A DNA stretch of 64,000 nt from Pseudomonas viridiflava (lineage in GTDB: Bacteria > Pseudomonadota > Gammaproteobacteria > Pseudomonadales > Pseudomonadaceae). Below are positions 26,132 to 34,836 of this stretch, piece after piece. The stretch lies in assembly GCF_001642795.1 (NCBI RefSeq), contig NZ_LKEH01000047.1:24494-88493 (forward strand), written 5' to 3'. A program made the translations under genes and the position numbers. The notes below the pieces were generated by a model that saw nothing but the letters and a program-made list of their open reading frames with translations, ran no database searches and was not told where the DNA came from. Numbering within the stretch: the first letter of the stretch is position 1; each line of letters begins with the position of its first letter.

Positions 26132-26914
26132 TCATGGCGATTTGTGCGCGATGGTGTCGTCGCTGCGCAGGGTGAAAATCTCGTATCCATCGGCAGTCAC
26201 CAGAATCGTGTGCTCCCACTGGGCAGAGAGCTTGCGGTCCTTGGTGATCGCCGTCCAGCCATCGCCGAGAATTTTTGTGTCGGCCTTGCCCTGATTGATC
26301 ATCGGCTCGATGGTGAAGGTCATGCCTTCAAGCAACTCGATGCCCGTGCCCGCTTCGCCGAAGTGCATGACCTGCGGCTCTTCATGAAATACTTTGCCGA
26401 TGCCGTGGCCGCAGAATTCGCGAACCACCGAAAAGCCGTTCTTTTCCGCGTGTTTCTGAATGACTGCGCCGATGTCACCCAGTTTGGTACCCGGGCGAAC
26501 GATCTCGATGGCCTTGTACAGGCACTCCTGAGTGACCTGCGAGAGGCGCTCGGCCCATACCGGTACGGTGCCTACATGAAACATCTTGCTGGTGTCGCCG
26601 TGATAGCCATCCTTGATGACCGTGACGTCGATGTTCAGCGTGTCGCCGTTCTTGAGCGGCTTTTCACCGGGAATACCGTGGCACACAACCTGATTGATCG
26701 AGGTGCAGATCGACTTGGGGAAGCCCTTGTAGTTCAGCGGGGCGGGGATGGCCTGCTGCTCGTTGACGATATAGTCGTGGCAGATGCGGTCCAGCTCTTC
26801 AGTGGTGACACCGGGTTTGACGTGAGGGCCGATCATTTCCAGGACCTCGGCGGCCAGACGGCCGGCAACGCGCATCTTTTCGATGTCTTCCGGGGTTTTG
26901 AGGGTAATAGTCAT
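26132..26914 (-). CDS. map: Type I methionine aminopeptidase
   Basis: A 260-residue metallopeptidase that removes initiator Met from nascent proteins. The five metal ligands are visible in order: Asp in TLNIDVTVIKDGYHGDTSKMF (two Asp), His in FCGHGIGKVFHEEP, Glu in MTFTIEPMIN, and Glu in the C-terminal SAQWEHTILVT. The substrate-binding His is in NQVVCHGIPG. It is divergent from rpsB, the classical map/rpsB arrangement, with about 310 bases between the two starts. Confidence 0.96.
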   Translation of the reverse strand: MTITLKTPEDIEKMRVAGRLAAEVLEMIGPHVKPGVTTEELDRICHDYIVNEQQAIPAPLNYKGFPKSICTSINQVVCHGIPGEKPLKNGDTLNIDVTVIKDGYHGDTSKMFHVGTVPVWAERLSQVTQECLYKAIEIVRPGTKLGDIGAVIQKHAEKNGFSVVREFCGHGIGKVFHEEPQVMHFGEAGTGIELLEGMTFTIEPMINQGKADTKILGDGWTAITKDRKLSAQWEHTILVTADGYEIFTLRSDDTIAHKSP

Positions 26915-27058
26915 ACAGGGTCTCTCGGCATGTCGTGTGCGCGTTCTGTGCGCAAAGGCGCGATTCTACCAGACCGCCGCGCGGCGAGTGATCATCGCTT
27001 CCTTTATATGCACGCGAGACGGCGGCAAAGACGTGGCGAAACAAGCACTTGATTGGAG

Positions 27059-27087
27059 TTCCGTTCTCTTTCCTTTTGTGATATAAA
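27059..27087 (+). promoter_or_regulatory. Putative rpsB promoter
   Basis: A good -10 element TATAAA (27082-27087) lies 17 bases after a weak -35 TTCCGT (27059-27064), in a locally AT-rich stretch about 140 bases before the rpsB start codon. This gives a predicted transcript start near 27094 and a leader of about 130 nucleotides. The other strand of 26915-27058 should carry the map promoter, which I cannot pinpoint. Confidence 0.5.
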
Positions 27088-27132
27088 ATGCGCCGCTTTC
27101 CAAGGTCCGTCCTGAAAGCTTAAACCCACACA

Positions 27133-27226
27133 CGTGTCGACACGATGACCTGGGTGCCTTTGGCTCATGCCACTGGTTGGTCATTGGGATACGTGGAGGC
27201 CTAACCCGACTTATCAAGGAACTATC
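27133..27226 (+). promoter_or_regulatory. Structured rpsB leader (candidate S2 autoregulatory RNA)
   Basis: The leader contains the palindrome CGTGTCGACACG (27133-27144), a stem ATGACC/GGTCAT (27145-27150 with 27179-27184) enclosing further complementary runs, and GTGGAGGCCTAACCC just downstream at about 27193-27207. gamma-Proteobacterial rpsB-tsf mRNAs carry a conserved S2-binding leader (the t44 RNA in E. coli), and the GTGGAGGC-TAACC stretch fits my memory of it. Assignment is inference. Confidence 0.5.
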
Positions 27227-27970
27227 ATGTCCCAAGTCACCATGCGCGATATGCTGAAGTGCGGCGTCCACTTCGGTCACCAAACCCGTTACTGGAACCC
27301 GAAAATGGGTAAATACATTTTCGGCGCGCGTAACAAGATTCACATCATCAACCTTGAAAAAACCCTGCCGATGTTCAACGAAGCACTGACTTTCGTTGAG
27401 CGCCTGGCGTCGGGCAAAAACAAGATTCTGTTCGTCGGCACCAAGCGTTCCGCTGGCAAGATCGTCGCTGAAGAAGCAGCACGTTGCGGTTCGCCGTACG
27501 TCGACCATCGCTGGTTGGGCGGCATGCTGACCAACTTCAAGACCATTCGTCAGTCGATCAAGCGTCTGCGTGAGCTGGAAGTACAGGCAGAAGACGGTAC
27601 TTTCGCCAAGCTGACCAAGAAAGAAGCCCTGATGCGCACCCGTGATCTGGAAAAACTGGATCGCAGCCTGGGTGGTATCAAGGACATGGGCGGTCTGCCA
27701 GACGCTCTGTTCGTTATCGACGTTGATCACGAGCGCATCGCGATCACCGAAGCCAACAAGCTGGGCATCCCGGTCATCGGCGTTGTCGATACCAACAGCA
27801 GCCCGGAAGGCGTTGACTACATCATCCCGGGCAACGATGACGCAATCCGCGCCATCCAGCTGTACATGGGTTCGATGGCTGACGCTGTAATCCGTGGTCG
27901 TAACAATGTTGCTGGCGGCACCGACGTATTCGTCGAAGAAGCTCCAGCTGCAGCAGCTGTAGAAGGCTGA
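27227..27970 (+). CDS. rpsB: 30S ribosomal protein S2
   Basis: A 247-residue S2, starting at the ATG after AAGGA (MSQVTMRDMLKCGVHFGHQTRYWNPKM). The family signatures are complete: YIFGARNKIHIINLEKT, the GTKRSAGKIVAEEAARCG block, and FVIDVDHERIAITEANKLGIP. The C-terminal alanine-rich tail (EEAPAAAAVEG) is typical of Pseudomonas. It is followed by a strong terminator, with tsf 190 bases further on; codon use is the biased set of highly expressed genes. Confidence 0.98.
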   Translation: MSQVTMRDMLKCGVHFGHQTRYWNPKMGKYIFGARNKIHIINLEKTLPMFNEALTFVERLASGKNKILFVGTKRSAGKIVAEEAARCGSPYVDHRWLGGMLTNFKTIRQSIKRLRELEVQAEDGTFAKLTKKEALMRTRDLEKLDRSLGGIKDMGGLPDALFVIDVDHERIAITEANKLGIPVIGVVDTNSSPEGVDYIIPGNDDAIRAIQLYMGSMADAVIRGRNNVAGGTDVFVEEAPAAAAVEG

Positions 27971-28001
27971 GTAAAAACGCCTGGCGTTTACTCAGTACGC
28001 G

Positions 28002-28025
28002 AAAAGGGGGCTTAGCCCCCTTTTT
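28002..28025 (+). terminator. Rho-independent terminator/attenuator between rpsB and tsf
   Basis: GGGGGC (28006-28011) pairs with GCCCCC (28015-28020) and is followed by five T, with a matching A-run in front (bidirectional form). A second inverted repeat, GAGTAAA with TTTACTC (27969-27975, 27987-27993), stands just before it. In E. coli the rpsB-tsf terminator is partial, which lowers tsf relative to rpsB; the same is likely here. Confidence 0.85.
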
Positions 28026-28160
28026 GCCACCTAGGAAATGATTTGTTGGTGGGCGAGCATGGATTTAGTGTCATGTGCCGCTGCCACCCTGAATTTTCAA
28101 GAATTGCACGCCCGTTCAGTCGGGTGGAATGGTTGAAGACCTATCCAAGAGGATTTTGAA

Positions 28161-29030
28161 ATGGCAGAGATTACTGCAGCGTTGGTCAAAGAACTGCGCG
28201 AGCGTACCGGCGAAGGCATGATGGATTGCAAAAAGGCCTTGACCAAGGCTGGCGGCGACATCGAAAAGGCAATCGACGACATGCGTGCTTCCGGCGCGAT
28301 CAAGGCCGCCAAGAAAGCAGGCAACGTTGCTGCTGAAGGCGCCATTGCTGTCAAGGTAGCTGAAGACAACAAGTCCGCTGTCATCATCGAAGTGAACTCG
28401 CAGACCGACTTCCTGGCTCTGCAGGACGACTTCAAGAACTTCGTGACCAGCAGCATCGAAAAGGCATTCGCTGACAAACTGACCGACGCAGCTCCGCTGA
28501 TCGAAGCTCAGGAAGTCGAGCGTACCGCTCTGGTTGCCAAGGTTGGTGAGAACGTCAACATCCGTCGTCTGGCGCGTATCGAAGGCGACGTGGTCAATGC
28601 TTACCAGCACGGTAACAAGATCGGCGTTGTGGTTGTCCTGAAAGGCGGCGACGCTGAGCTGGCCAAAGACATCGCGATGCACGTTGCTGCCAGCAACCCT
28701 GAGTTCCTGCTGCCTTCGCAAGTTTCGGCCGAAGCGATCGAACGCGAGAAGGGCGTCTTCCTGCAACTGAACGAAGACAAGATCAAAGGCAAGCCTGCTG
28801 AAATCGTCGAGAAGATGGTTGCCGGTCGTATCTCCAAGTTCCTGGCTGAAGCAAGCCTGGTAGAGCAGGCGTTCGTCAAGAACCCTGAGCTGACCGTGGG
28901 TGCTCTGGCGAAGAAAGCTGGCGCTGAAATCGTATCGTTCACCTACTACAAGGTAGGCGAAGGCATCGAGAAGCCAGTCGACAACTTCGCTGAAGAAGTA
29001 GCTGCCCAGGTAGCTGCAAGCAAGAAGTAA
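28161..29030 (+). CDS. tsf: Translation elongation factor Ts
   Basis: A 289-residue nucleotide exchange factor for EF-Tu. The N-terminal UBA-like domain carries the signature LRERTGEGMMDCKKAL, followed by GGDIEKAIDDMRASG. The core has the repeats around VIIEVNSQTDFLAL and a second dimerisation-type subdomain ending FTYYKVGEGIEKPVDNFAEEV. AGAGGA lies upstream of the ATG. It forms the conserved rpsB-tsf pair; a terminator follows 23 bases after the stop. Confidence 0.98.
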   Translation: MAEITAALVKELRERTGEGMMDCKKALTKAGGDIEKAIDDMRASGAIKAAKKAGNVAAEGAIAVKVAEDNKSAVIIEVNSQTDFLALQDDFKNFVTSSIEKAFADKLTDAAPLIEAQEVERTALVAKVGENVNIRRLARIEGDVVNAYQHGNKIGVVVVLKGGDAELAKDIAMHVAASNPEFLLPSQVSAEAIEREKGVFLQLNEDKIKGKPAEIVEKMVAGRISKFLAEASLVEQAFVKNPELTVGALAKKAGAEIVSFTYYKVGEGIEKPVDNFAEEVAAQVAASKK

Positions 29031-29052
29031 GACGGTTTTTCATACGTCGCCC

Positions 29053-29088
29053 CAAAGAGGCTGCCCGCTCACGCGTGCGGCCTCTTTG
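29053..29088 (+). terminator. Terminator after tsf
   Basis: CAAAGAGGC (29053-29061) is complementary to GCCTCTTTG (29080-29088), with a GC-rich loop. The T-run is short (TTT inside the arm), so read-through is possible. Confidence 0.65.
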
Positions 29089-29177
29089 TCGAAAGAGAAA
29101 AGGAATAATTTCCTTTGAGAATCGGCTCACAAGGCTGCATTCTCCCGACGCTCACGGAGCGTCAAGCTAGAGTAAGC

Positions 29178-29209
29178 GCAGGCTCCATATAGCCTGCACA
29201 GATTTTTTT
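29178..29209 (+). terminator. Hairpin plus T-run in the pyrH leader (possible attenuator)
   Basis: GCAGGCT (29178-29184) and AGCCTGC (29191-29197) form a 7-bp stem with loop CCATAT. Five bases later comes a run of seven T (29203-29209), only 27 bases before the pyrH ATG. A smaller hairpin, GACGCTC/GAGCGTC, sits at 29147-29163. The layout looks like an intrinsic terminator placed to control pyrH and the genes after it. Confidence 0.5.
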
Positions 29210-29236
29210 CAGAAAACGCCGCAGGAGAGATTCGCA

Positions 29237-29980
29237 ATGGCTCAGCAGGGCAGTGGTTATCAGGCTCGCTATAAACGCATTCTACTCAAGCTCAGCGGCG
29301 AGGCCCTGATGGGCTCGGAAGAGTTCGGCATCGACCCCAAGGTGCTGGATCGCATGGCGCTGGAAGTCGGCCAGTTGGTCGGTATTGGCGTTCAGGTCGG
29401 GCTGGTCATTGGCGGGGGCAACCTGTTCCGTGGCGCGGCACTGAGTGCTGCCGGCATGGACCGCGTCACTGGCGATCACATGGGCATGCTGGCCACTGTG
29501 ATGAACGCGCTGGCCATGCGCGACGCGCTGGAGCGGGCTAACATTACTGCTATCGTGATGTCCGCCATCTCGATGGTCGGTGTGACGGATCATTACGATC
29601 GCCGCAAGGCCATGCGTCATCTGAGCGCCAAGGAAGTGGTGATCTTCGCTGCGGGAACAGGTAATCCGTTCTTCACGACAGATTCGGCCGCTTGTCTGCG
29701 TGCTATCGAAATCGACGCTGATGTGGTGCTCAAGGCAACCAAGGTTGACGGTGTATACACCGCAGATCCGTTCAAAGACCCCAATGCCGAGAAGTTCGAT
29801 CGTCTCTCCTACGATGAAGTGCTGGATCGCAAGCTGGGCGTCATGGATCTCACCGCAATCTGCCTGTGCCGCGACCACAAGATGCCGTTGCGCGTTTTCA
29901 ATATGAACAAACCCGGTGCCCTCCTGAATATTGTCCACGGTGGCGCCGAAGGAACCCTGATCGAGGAAGTTCAACAATGA
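29237..29980 (+). CDS. pyrH: UMP kinase
   Basis: A 247-residue bacterial UMP kinase (amino acid kinase fold) that makes UDP from UMP and ATP. Motifs: RILLKLSGEALMG at the N-terminus, the glycine-rich LVIGGGNLFRGA, the UMP region DRVTGDHMGMLATVMNALA, and the nucleotide loop FAAGTGNPFFTTDSAA followed by KATKVDGVYTADP. AGGAGA precedes the ATG. The frr start codon overlaps its stop (ATGA). It opens the pyrH-frr-uppS-cdsA-dxr run. Confidence 0.97.
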   Translation: MAQQGSGYQARYKRILLKLSGEALMGSEEFGIDPKVLDRMALEVGQLVGIGVQVGLVIGGGNLFRGAALSAAGMDRVTGDHMGMLATVMNALAMRDALERANITAIVMSAISMVGVTDHYDRRKAMRHLSAKEVVIFAAGTGNPFFTTDSAACLRAIEIDADVVLKATKVDGVYTADPFKDPNAEKFDRLSYDEVLDRKLGVMDLTAICLCRDHKMPLRVFNMNKPGALLNIVHGGAEGTLIEEVQQ

Positions 29981-30534
29981 TCAACGAAATCAAGAAAGAT
30001 GCTCAGGCGCGCATGCAGAAATCGCTCGAATCCCTGAGCCATGCCTTTGGCCAGATTCGTACCGGCAAGGCTCACCCAAGTGTCCTGGGCAGCGTGATGG
30101 TGCCTTACTACGGTGCCGACACCCCGTTGAGCGGTGTTGCCAATGTCACGGTGAAAGACTCTCGTACCCTGCAGGTCGTGGCTTTCGAGCGCAACATGCT
30201 GGCAGCCGTCGACAAGGCGATCCAGAGCGCGGGTCTGAATCTCAATCCGACCAACCTCGGTGAGATGCTGCTGATCTCCATGCCGGCCCTGACCGAGGAG
30301 ACCCGCAAGGGCTTCACCAAGCAGGCGCGCAGCGCTGCTGAAGATGCTCGCGTTGCCGTGCGCAACATTCGCCGCGATGCGCTGGGTGACCTGAAAAAGC
30401 TGGTCAAGGATAAGGAAATCAGCGAAGACGAAGAGCGTCGTGCGGCTGCCGATATCCAGAAGCTGACCGACAAGGCTGAAGCGGATATCGATGCTGCAAC
30501 CAAGACAAAAGAAGCTGACCTGATGGCCGTATAA
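29977..30534 (+). CDS. frr: Ribosome recycling factor
   Basis: A 185-residue RRF that with EF-G splits post-termination ribosomes. The start is the ATG overlapping the pyrH stop; a longer frame upstream lies inside pyrH. Signatures are AQARMQKSLESLSHAFGQIRTGKA at the N-terminus, ERNMLAAVDKAIQSAGLNLNP, and the C-terminal half of the three-helix bundle (RDALGDLKKLVKDKEISEDEERRA). The fold is almost wholly helical, as expected. Confidence 0.98.
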   Translation: MINEIKKDAQARMQKSLESLSHAFGQIRTGKAHPSVLGSVMVPYYGADTPLSGVANVTVKDSRTLQVVAFERNMLAAVDKAIQSAGLNLNPTNLGEMLLISMPALTEETRKGFTKQARSAAEDARVAVRNIRRDALGDLKKLVKDKEISEDEERRAAADIQKLTDKAEADIDAATKTKEADLMAV

Positions 30535-30550
30535 GGTTCGGGGCGCTTTA

Positions 30551-31306
30551 ATGGAAAAGACAAAATCGACCGGGCCGTCATCGGCGCCGCGCCACATTGC
30601 GATCATCATGGATGGCAATAATCGCTGGGCCAAGAAGCGCCTGTTGCCAGGTGTTGCCGGTCACAAGGCGGGCGTTGATGCCGTGCGTGCCGTTATCGAG
30701 GTCTGTGCGGAAGCCAAGGTCGAGGTGCTGACACTGTTCGCGTTCTCCAGTGAAAACTGGCAGCGCCCGGCTGATGAAGTCGGTGCGCTGATGGAGCTGT
30801 TCTTCACGGCCTTGCGCCGTGAGACCAAGCGTCTGAACGAAAACGACATCAGTCTGCGAATCATCGGCGATCGCTCACGCTTTCACCCCGAGCTTCAGGC
30901 AGCAATGCGTGAGGCCGAGCAGCGGACGTCCGGTAACAGCCGCTTTGTTCTTCAGATCGCCGCCAACTATGGCGGTCAGTGGGATATCGCCCAGGCCGCT
31001 CAACGTCTGGCGCGTGAAGTCCAGGCCGGTCATCTGCAGCCGGAAGACATCACGCCGGAACTGCTGCAGACCTGCCTGGCGACAGGTGACCTGCCTTTAC
31101 CGGACCTGTGTATTCGTACGGGTGGCGAGCACCGCATCAGCAACTTTCTGCTTTGGCAGCTGGCGTATGCCGAGCTTTATTTCTCCGACCTGTTCTGGCC
31201 GGACTTCAAACACGATGCCATGCGCGCTGCGCTGGCTGATTTCGCTTCCCGCCAACGTCGCTTCGGTAAAACGAGCGAGCAGGTAGAAGCTGGAGCCCGG
31301 GCTTAA
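30551..31306 (+). CDS. uppS: Undecaprenyl diphosphate synthase
   Basis: A 251-residue cis-prenyltransferase that extends FPP with eight IPP units to the C55 lipid carrier for peptidoglycan and O-antigen. The signature HIAIIMDGNNRWAKKR holds the catalytic Asp. FAFSSENWQRP and the C-terminal DLCIRTGGEHRISNFLLWQLAYAELYF complete the family pattern. Its stop overlaps the cdsA start by one base (TAATG). Confidence 0.97.
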   Translation: MEKTKSTGPSSAPRHIAIIMDGNNRWAKKRLLPGVAGHKAGVDAVRAVIEVCAEAKVEVLTLFAFSSENWQRPADEVGALMELFFTALRRETKRLNENDISLRIIGDRSRFHPELQAAMREAEQRTSGNSRFVLQIAANYGGQWDIAQAAQRLAREVQAGHLQPEDITPELLQTCLATGDLPLPDLCIRTGGEHRISNFLLWQLAYAELYFSDLFWPDFKHDAMRAALADFASRQRRFGKTSEQVEAGARA

Positions 31307-32121
31307 TGCTGAAACAACGGATCATCACGGCACTCATTCTGTTGCCGATCGCCCTTTGCGGCTTTTTTCTGCTGACCGGTGCATATTTCGCGCTGTTCAT
31401 CGGTTTCGTGGTCGTGCTGGGTGCATGGGAATGGGCTCGACTTGCAGGCTTTGCCGCTCAGTCGATGCGCGTCGGCTACGCCGCCGTGGTGGCTGTGCTG
31501 CTTTTTCTCATGTACCTGCTGCCCGGGCTTGAGCCCTGGGTTCTGGTCGCTGCTGTCATCTGGTGGGCGGTAGCCACCTTCCTGGTGCTGACCTACCCCG
31601 ACTCCAGCGAGCACTGGGCCAGCGCCGCCTGCAAGCTGGTGATCGGTCTTCTCATCCTGCTGCCTGCCTGGCAGGGGCTGGTGCTGATCAAGCAGTGGCC
31701 GCTGGGCAACTGGCTGATCCTTGCAGTAATGGTTCTGGTATGGGCGGCTGATATCGGCGCCTATTTCTCGGGCAAGGCATTCGGCAAGCGCAAGCTGGCA
31801 CCCAAGGTGAGTCCGGGTAAAAGCTGGGAAGGCGTATACGGCGGCCTGGCAGTCAGTCTTGGTATCACAGCGGCAGTAGGCATTTCCCGCGACTGGACGG
31901 TTGCTCAGTTCATTGGCGGTCTGCTGGGCGCTGCCGTTGTGGTATTCATTTCGGTGATCGGTGATCTGACCGAGAGCATGTTCAAGCGTCAGTCGGGTGT
32001 GAAGGACAGCAGCAACCTGCTTCCGGGACATGGCGGCGTTCTGGACCGTATCGACAGTCTGACCGCGGCCATTCCAGTGTTTGCAGTGCTGCTCTGGGCT
32101 GCCGACTGGGGTGTCATGTGA
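31306..32121 (+). CDS. cdsA: Phosphatidate cytidylyltransferase
   Basis: A 271-residue polytopic inner-membrane enzyme that makes CDP-diacylglycerol from CTP and phosphatidate. About seven or eight hydrophobic segments are visible (for example ALILLPIALCGFFLLTGAYF and ITAAVGI...FIGGLLGAAVVVFISV). The CDP-diglyceride synthetase signature is SMFKRQSGVKDSSNLLPGHG followed by GVLDRIDSL. It feeds the product line begun by plsB. The dxr GTG start overlaps its last codons. Confidence 0.96.
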   Translation: MLKQRIITALILLPIALCGFFLLTGAYFALFIGFVVVLGAWEWARLAGFAAQSMRVGYAAVVAVLLFLMYLLPGLEPWVLVAAVIWWAVATFLVLTYPDSSEHWASAACKLVIGLLILLPAWQGLVLIKQWPLGNWLILAVMVLVWAADIGAYFSGKAFGKRKLAPKVSPGKSWEGVYGGLAVSLGITAAVGISRDWTVAQFIGGLLGAAVVVFISVIGDLTESMFKRQSGVKDSSNLLPGHGGVLDRIDSLTAAIPVFAVLLWAADWGVM

Positions 32122-33308
32122 GTCGTGTGCAACAGATCACTGTTCTGGGTGCAACCGGCTCTATCGGTTTAAGCACGCTGGATGTAGTTGCTCGTCATCC
32201 GTCGCTCTATCAGGTGTTTGCGCTGACGGGTTTCACGCGTCTGAGCGAGCTGCTGGCGTTGTGCATCAGGCATACGCCGCAATTTGCCGTGGTGCCCGAG
32301 CAGGCCGCGGCGCGCAAGCTGCAGGATGATCTCGCCGCTGCCGGGCTCGATACGCGCGTGCTGGTGGGAGAAGAGGGGCTTTGCCAAGTGTCGGCTCATC
32401 CTCAGGTCGATGCCGTCATGGCAGCCATTGTCGGTGCAGCAGGTCTGCGCCCGACACTGGCGGCTGTCGAGGCGGGCAAGAAGGTACTGCTGGCCAACAA
32501 GGAGGCGCTGGTCATGTCCGGCGCGCTGTTCATGCAGGCGGTCCGTCACAGCGGAGCGGTCCTGCTGCCCATCGACAGCGAACACAATGCAATCTTTCAG
32601 TGCCTGCCTGCGGATTTTGCCCGCGGTCTGGGGGCGGTCGGTGTCAGGCGCATCATGCTGACTGCCTCGGGTGGTCCGTTCCGTCAGACGCCTCTGGACC
32701 AACTGCACCATGTGACACCCGATCAGGCCTGCGCCCATCCGGTGTGGTCCATGGGGCGCAAGATTTCCGTCGACTCCGCCACCATGATGAACAAGGGGCT
32801 TGAGCTCATCGAGGCCTGCTGGCTGTTCGATGCTCGTCCTTCTCAGGTGGAGGTCGTGATTCATCCGCAGAGTGTGATCCACTCGCTGGTGGACTACGTT
32901 GATGGCTCGGTGCTCGCCCAGCTTGGCAATCCTGACATGCGTACGCCAATCGCCAATGCGCTGGCCTGGCCTGCGCGTGTAGAATCGGGCGTGGCGCCGC
33001 TAGATCTGTTTCGCATCGGCCAACTGGACTTTCAGGAGCCCGATGAAGAGCGTTTTCCGTGCCTGCGACTGGCTCGTCAGGCGGCGGAGGCGGGCGGCAG
33101 TGCTCCCGCGATGCTCAATGCGGCGAACGAAGTTGCGGTGGCTGCGTTTCTGGACGGGCGTATTCGTTATCTGGAGATCGCCGCTATCATCGAGGATGTG
33201 TTGAATCTCGAGCCGGCCACTCAGGTCGAAGACCTCGAAGCGGTATTCGCAGCAGATGGCCGGGCTCGAATGCTTGCCACTCAGTGGCTGGAACGACACA
33301 GTCGTTGA
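32118..33308 (+). CDS. dxr: 1-deoxy-D-xylulose 5-phosphate reductoisomerase
   Basis: A 396-residue NADPH enzyme that makes MEP, the committed step of non-mevalonate isoprenoid synthesis. The start is the GTG overlapping the cdsA stop. The NADPH loop is VLGATGSIGLSTLDVVARHP. LLANKEALVMSGALF and LPIDSEHNAIFQCL are the substrate and metal-binding blocks, with TASGGPFR and KISVDSATMMNKGLELIEA after them. Two other MEP-pathway genes, ispD and ispF, are in the same window. Confidence 0.97.
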   Translation: MSRVQQITVLGATGSIGLSTLDVVARHPSLYQVFALTGFTRLSELLALCIRHTPQFAVVPEQAAARKLQDDLAAAGLDTRVLVGEEGLCQVSAHPQVDAVMAAIVGAAGLRPTLAAVEAGKKVLLANKEALVMSGALFMQAVRHSGAVLLPIDSEHNAIFQCLPADFARGLGAVGVRRIMLTASGGPFRQTPLDQLHHVTPDQACAHPVWSMGRKISVDSATMMNKGLELIEACWLFDARPSQVEVVIHPQSVIHSLVDYVDGSVLAQLGNPDMRTPIANALAWPARVESGVAPLDLFRIGQLDFQEPDEERFPCLRLARQAAEAGGSAPAMLNAANEVAVAAFLDGRIRYLEIAAIIEDVLNLEPATQVEDLEAVFAADGRARMLATQWLERHSR

Positions 33309-33413
33309 AGCTGCAGGAATCAGTGAAGGGATTGATGTGGTGCGTCACGTGCAGGTCCCAAGGTCTGCGATGATAAACACACTTGCCGATGAGTCGGTAC
33401 CCGGAGAAAGTCG

Positions 33414-34762
33414 ATGAGTGCGTTATACATGATTGTCGGCACCCTGGTTGCGCTGGGCGTGCTGGTCACTTTTCACGAGTTCGGTCACTTCTGGGTGGCG
33501 CGGCGCTGTGGCGTGAAGGTTCTGCGGTTTTCCGTAGGCTTCGGTACGCCGCTGGTGCGCTGGCACGACCGTCAGGGCACCGAATACGTCGTTGCGGCCA
33601 TTCCTCTGGGCGGCTATGTGAAGATGCTCGATGAGCGCGAAGGCAATGTTCCGCCCGAGCTCGCCGACCAGTCCTTCAACCGCAAGACGGTGTATCAGCG
33701 TTTCGCCATCGTCGCGGCAGGTCCTGTTGCCAATTTCCTTCTGGCCATTGCGTTCTTCTGGGTCCTGGCGATGCTGGGCACCCAGCAGGTTCGTCCTGTG
33801 ATCGGCGCAGTTGAAGCCGGAAGTATCGCCCAGCATGCCGGTCTGGCAGCAGGGCAGGAAATCATGTCCATCGACGGCGAGCCTGTTTCGGGTTGGTCCG
33901 CGGTCAATCTGCAGCTGGTACGTCGGCTGGGCGAAAGCGGCACGATCGCTGTCACTCTTCGGGAGCCTGGCTCCACGGCCGATACTTCCCGCGAGCTGGT
34001 TCTGGATAACTGGTTGAAAGGTGCGGAAGAGCCCGATCCGATCAAGTCCCTGGGTATTCGCGGCGACCTGCCTTGCCGCCGGTGCTGGAAGAGCTTGATC
34101 CGAAGGGACCCGCTCAGGCAGCGGGTCTCAGAATGGGAGATCGTCTGATCTCGGTGGATGGTCAGCCGCTCAATGAGTGGCAGCAGGTCGTCGACTGGGT
34201 GCGTGAGCGTCCGGGGGCAAAGGTTTCGTTGCGTATCGAGCGTGATGGTGCGCAACTCGAATTTCCTGTCACTCTGGCTGCGCGTGGCGAAGGTCAGGCG
34301 GCAGCCGGTTACCTGGGTGCAGGCGTCAAAGGTGTAGACTGGCCAGCCGAAATGGTCCGCGAGGTCAGCTACGGTCCTTTCGCCGCCATGGCGGAGGGCG
34401 TGAAGCGTACCTGGACCATGAGCGTGCTGACGCTGGATTCACTCAAGAAAATGTTGTTCGGTGAGCTCTCGGTAAAAAACTTGAGTGGACCGATAACCAT
34501 TGCTAAAGTGGCGGGCGCTTCGGCCCAGTCGGGTATCGGAGACTTTCTGAACTTCCTCGCTTATCTGAGCATAAGCCTCGGGGTTCTGAATTTGCTGCCC
34601 ATTCCCGTCCTGGACGGGGGGCATTTGCTGTTTTATCTGATCGAGTGGGCGCGTGGTCGTCCCCTTTCGGAAAAGGTTCAAGGTTGGGGGGCGCAGATCG
34701 GTATCAGTCTGGTTGTGGGCGTTATGTTGCTCGCGCTGGTCAACGATCTGGGTCGACTGTAA
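33414..34762 (+). pseudogene. rseP: rseP (mucP) site-2 intramembrane zinc protease, frameshifted
   Basis: RseP is the S2P-type protease that cuts the anti-sigma factor (MucA/RseA) inside the membrane and frees AlgU/sigma-E. The reading frame is broken. From ATG 33414 the frame carries TM1 with the zinc site HEFGH (residues 21-25), GGYVKMLDE, TM2 and PDZ1. It then leaves the family after KSLGIR (codons 34044-34061) and stops at 34148. The homology resumes in another frame from about 34073 (PPVLEELDPKGPAQAAGLRMGDRL), with PDZ2, the LDGGHLLFYLIEW metal motif and the last membrane segments, ending at 34762. The span is 1349 bases; restoring 4 missing bases would give 450 residues, the normal Pseudomonas length. 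The first product lacks the LDG motif needed for catalysis, so either the gene is inactive or there is a sequencing error. Confidence 0.85.
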
Positions 34763-34836
34763 AGCGTTGCCGAGTTGCGAATCTGCCGCATTTTGCGGCA
34801 GTTTGTTTATTGCCAGTTGGAATAAGAAAGGACTTC

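Noticed and set aside
34073..34762. The second half of rseP as an independent gene
   Set aside because: It begins in mid-domain with no ribosome binding site or plausible ATG near the junction, and its sequence continues the family exactly where the first frame leaves it.
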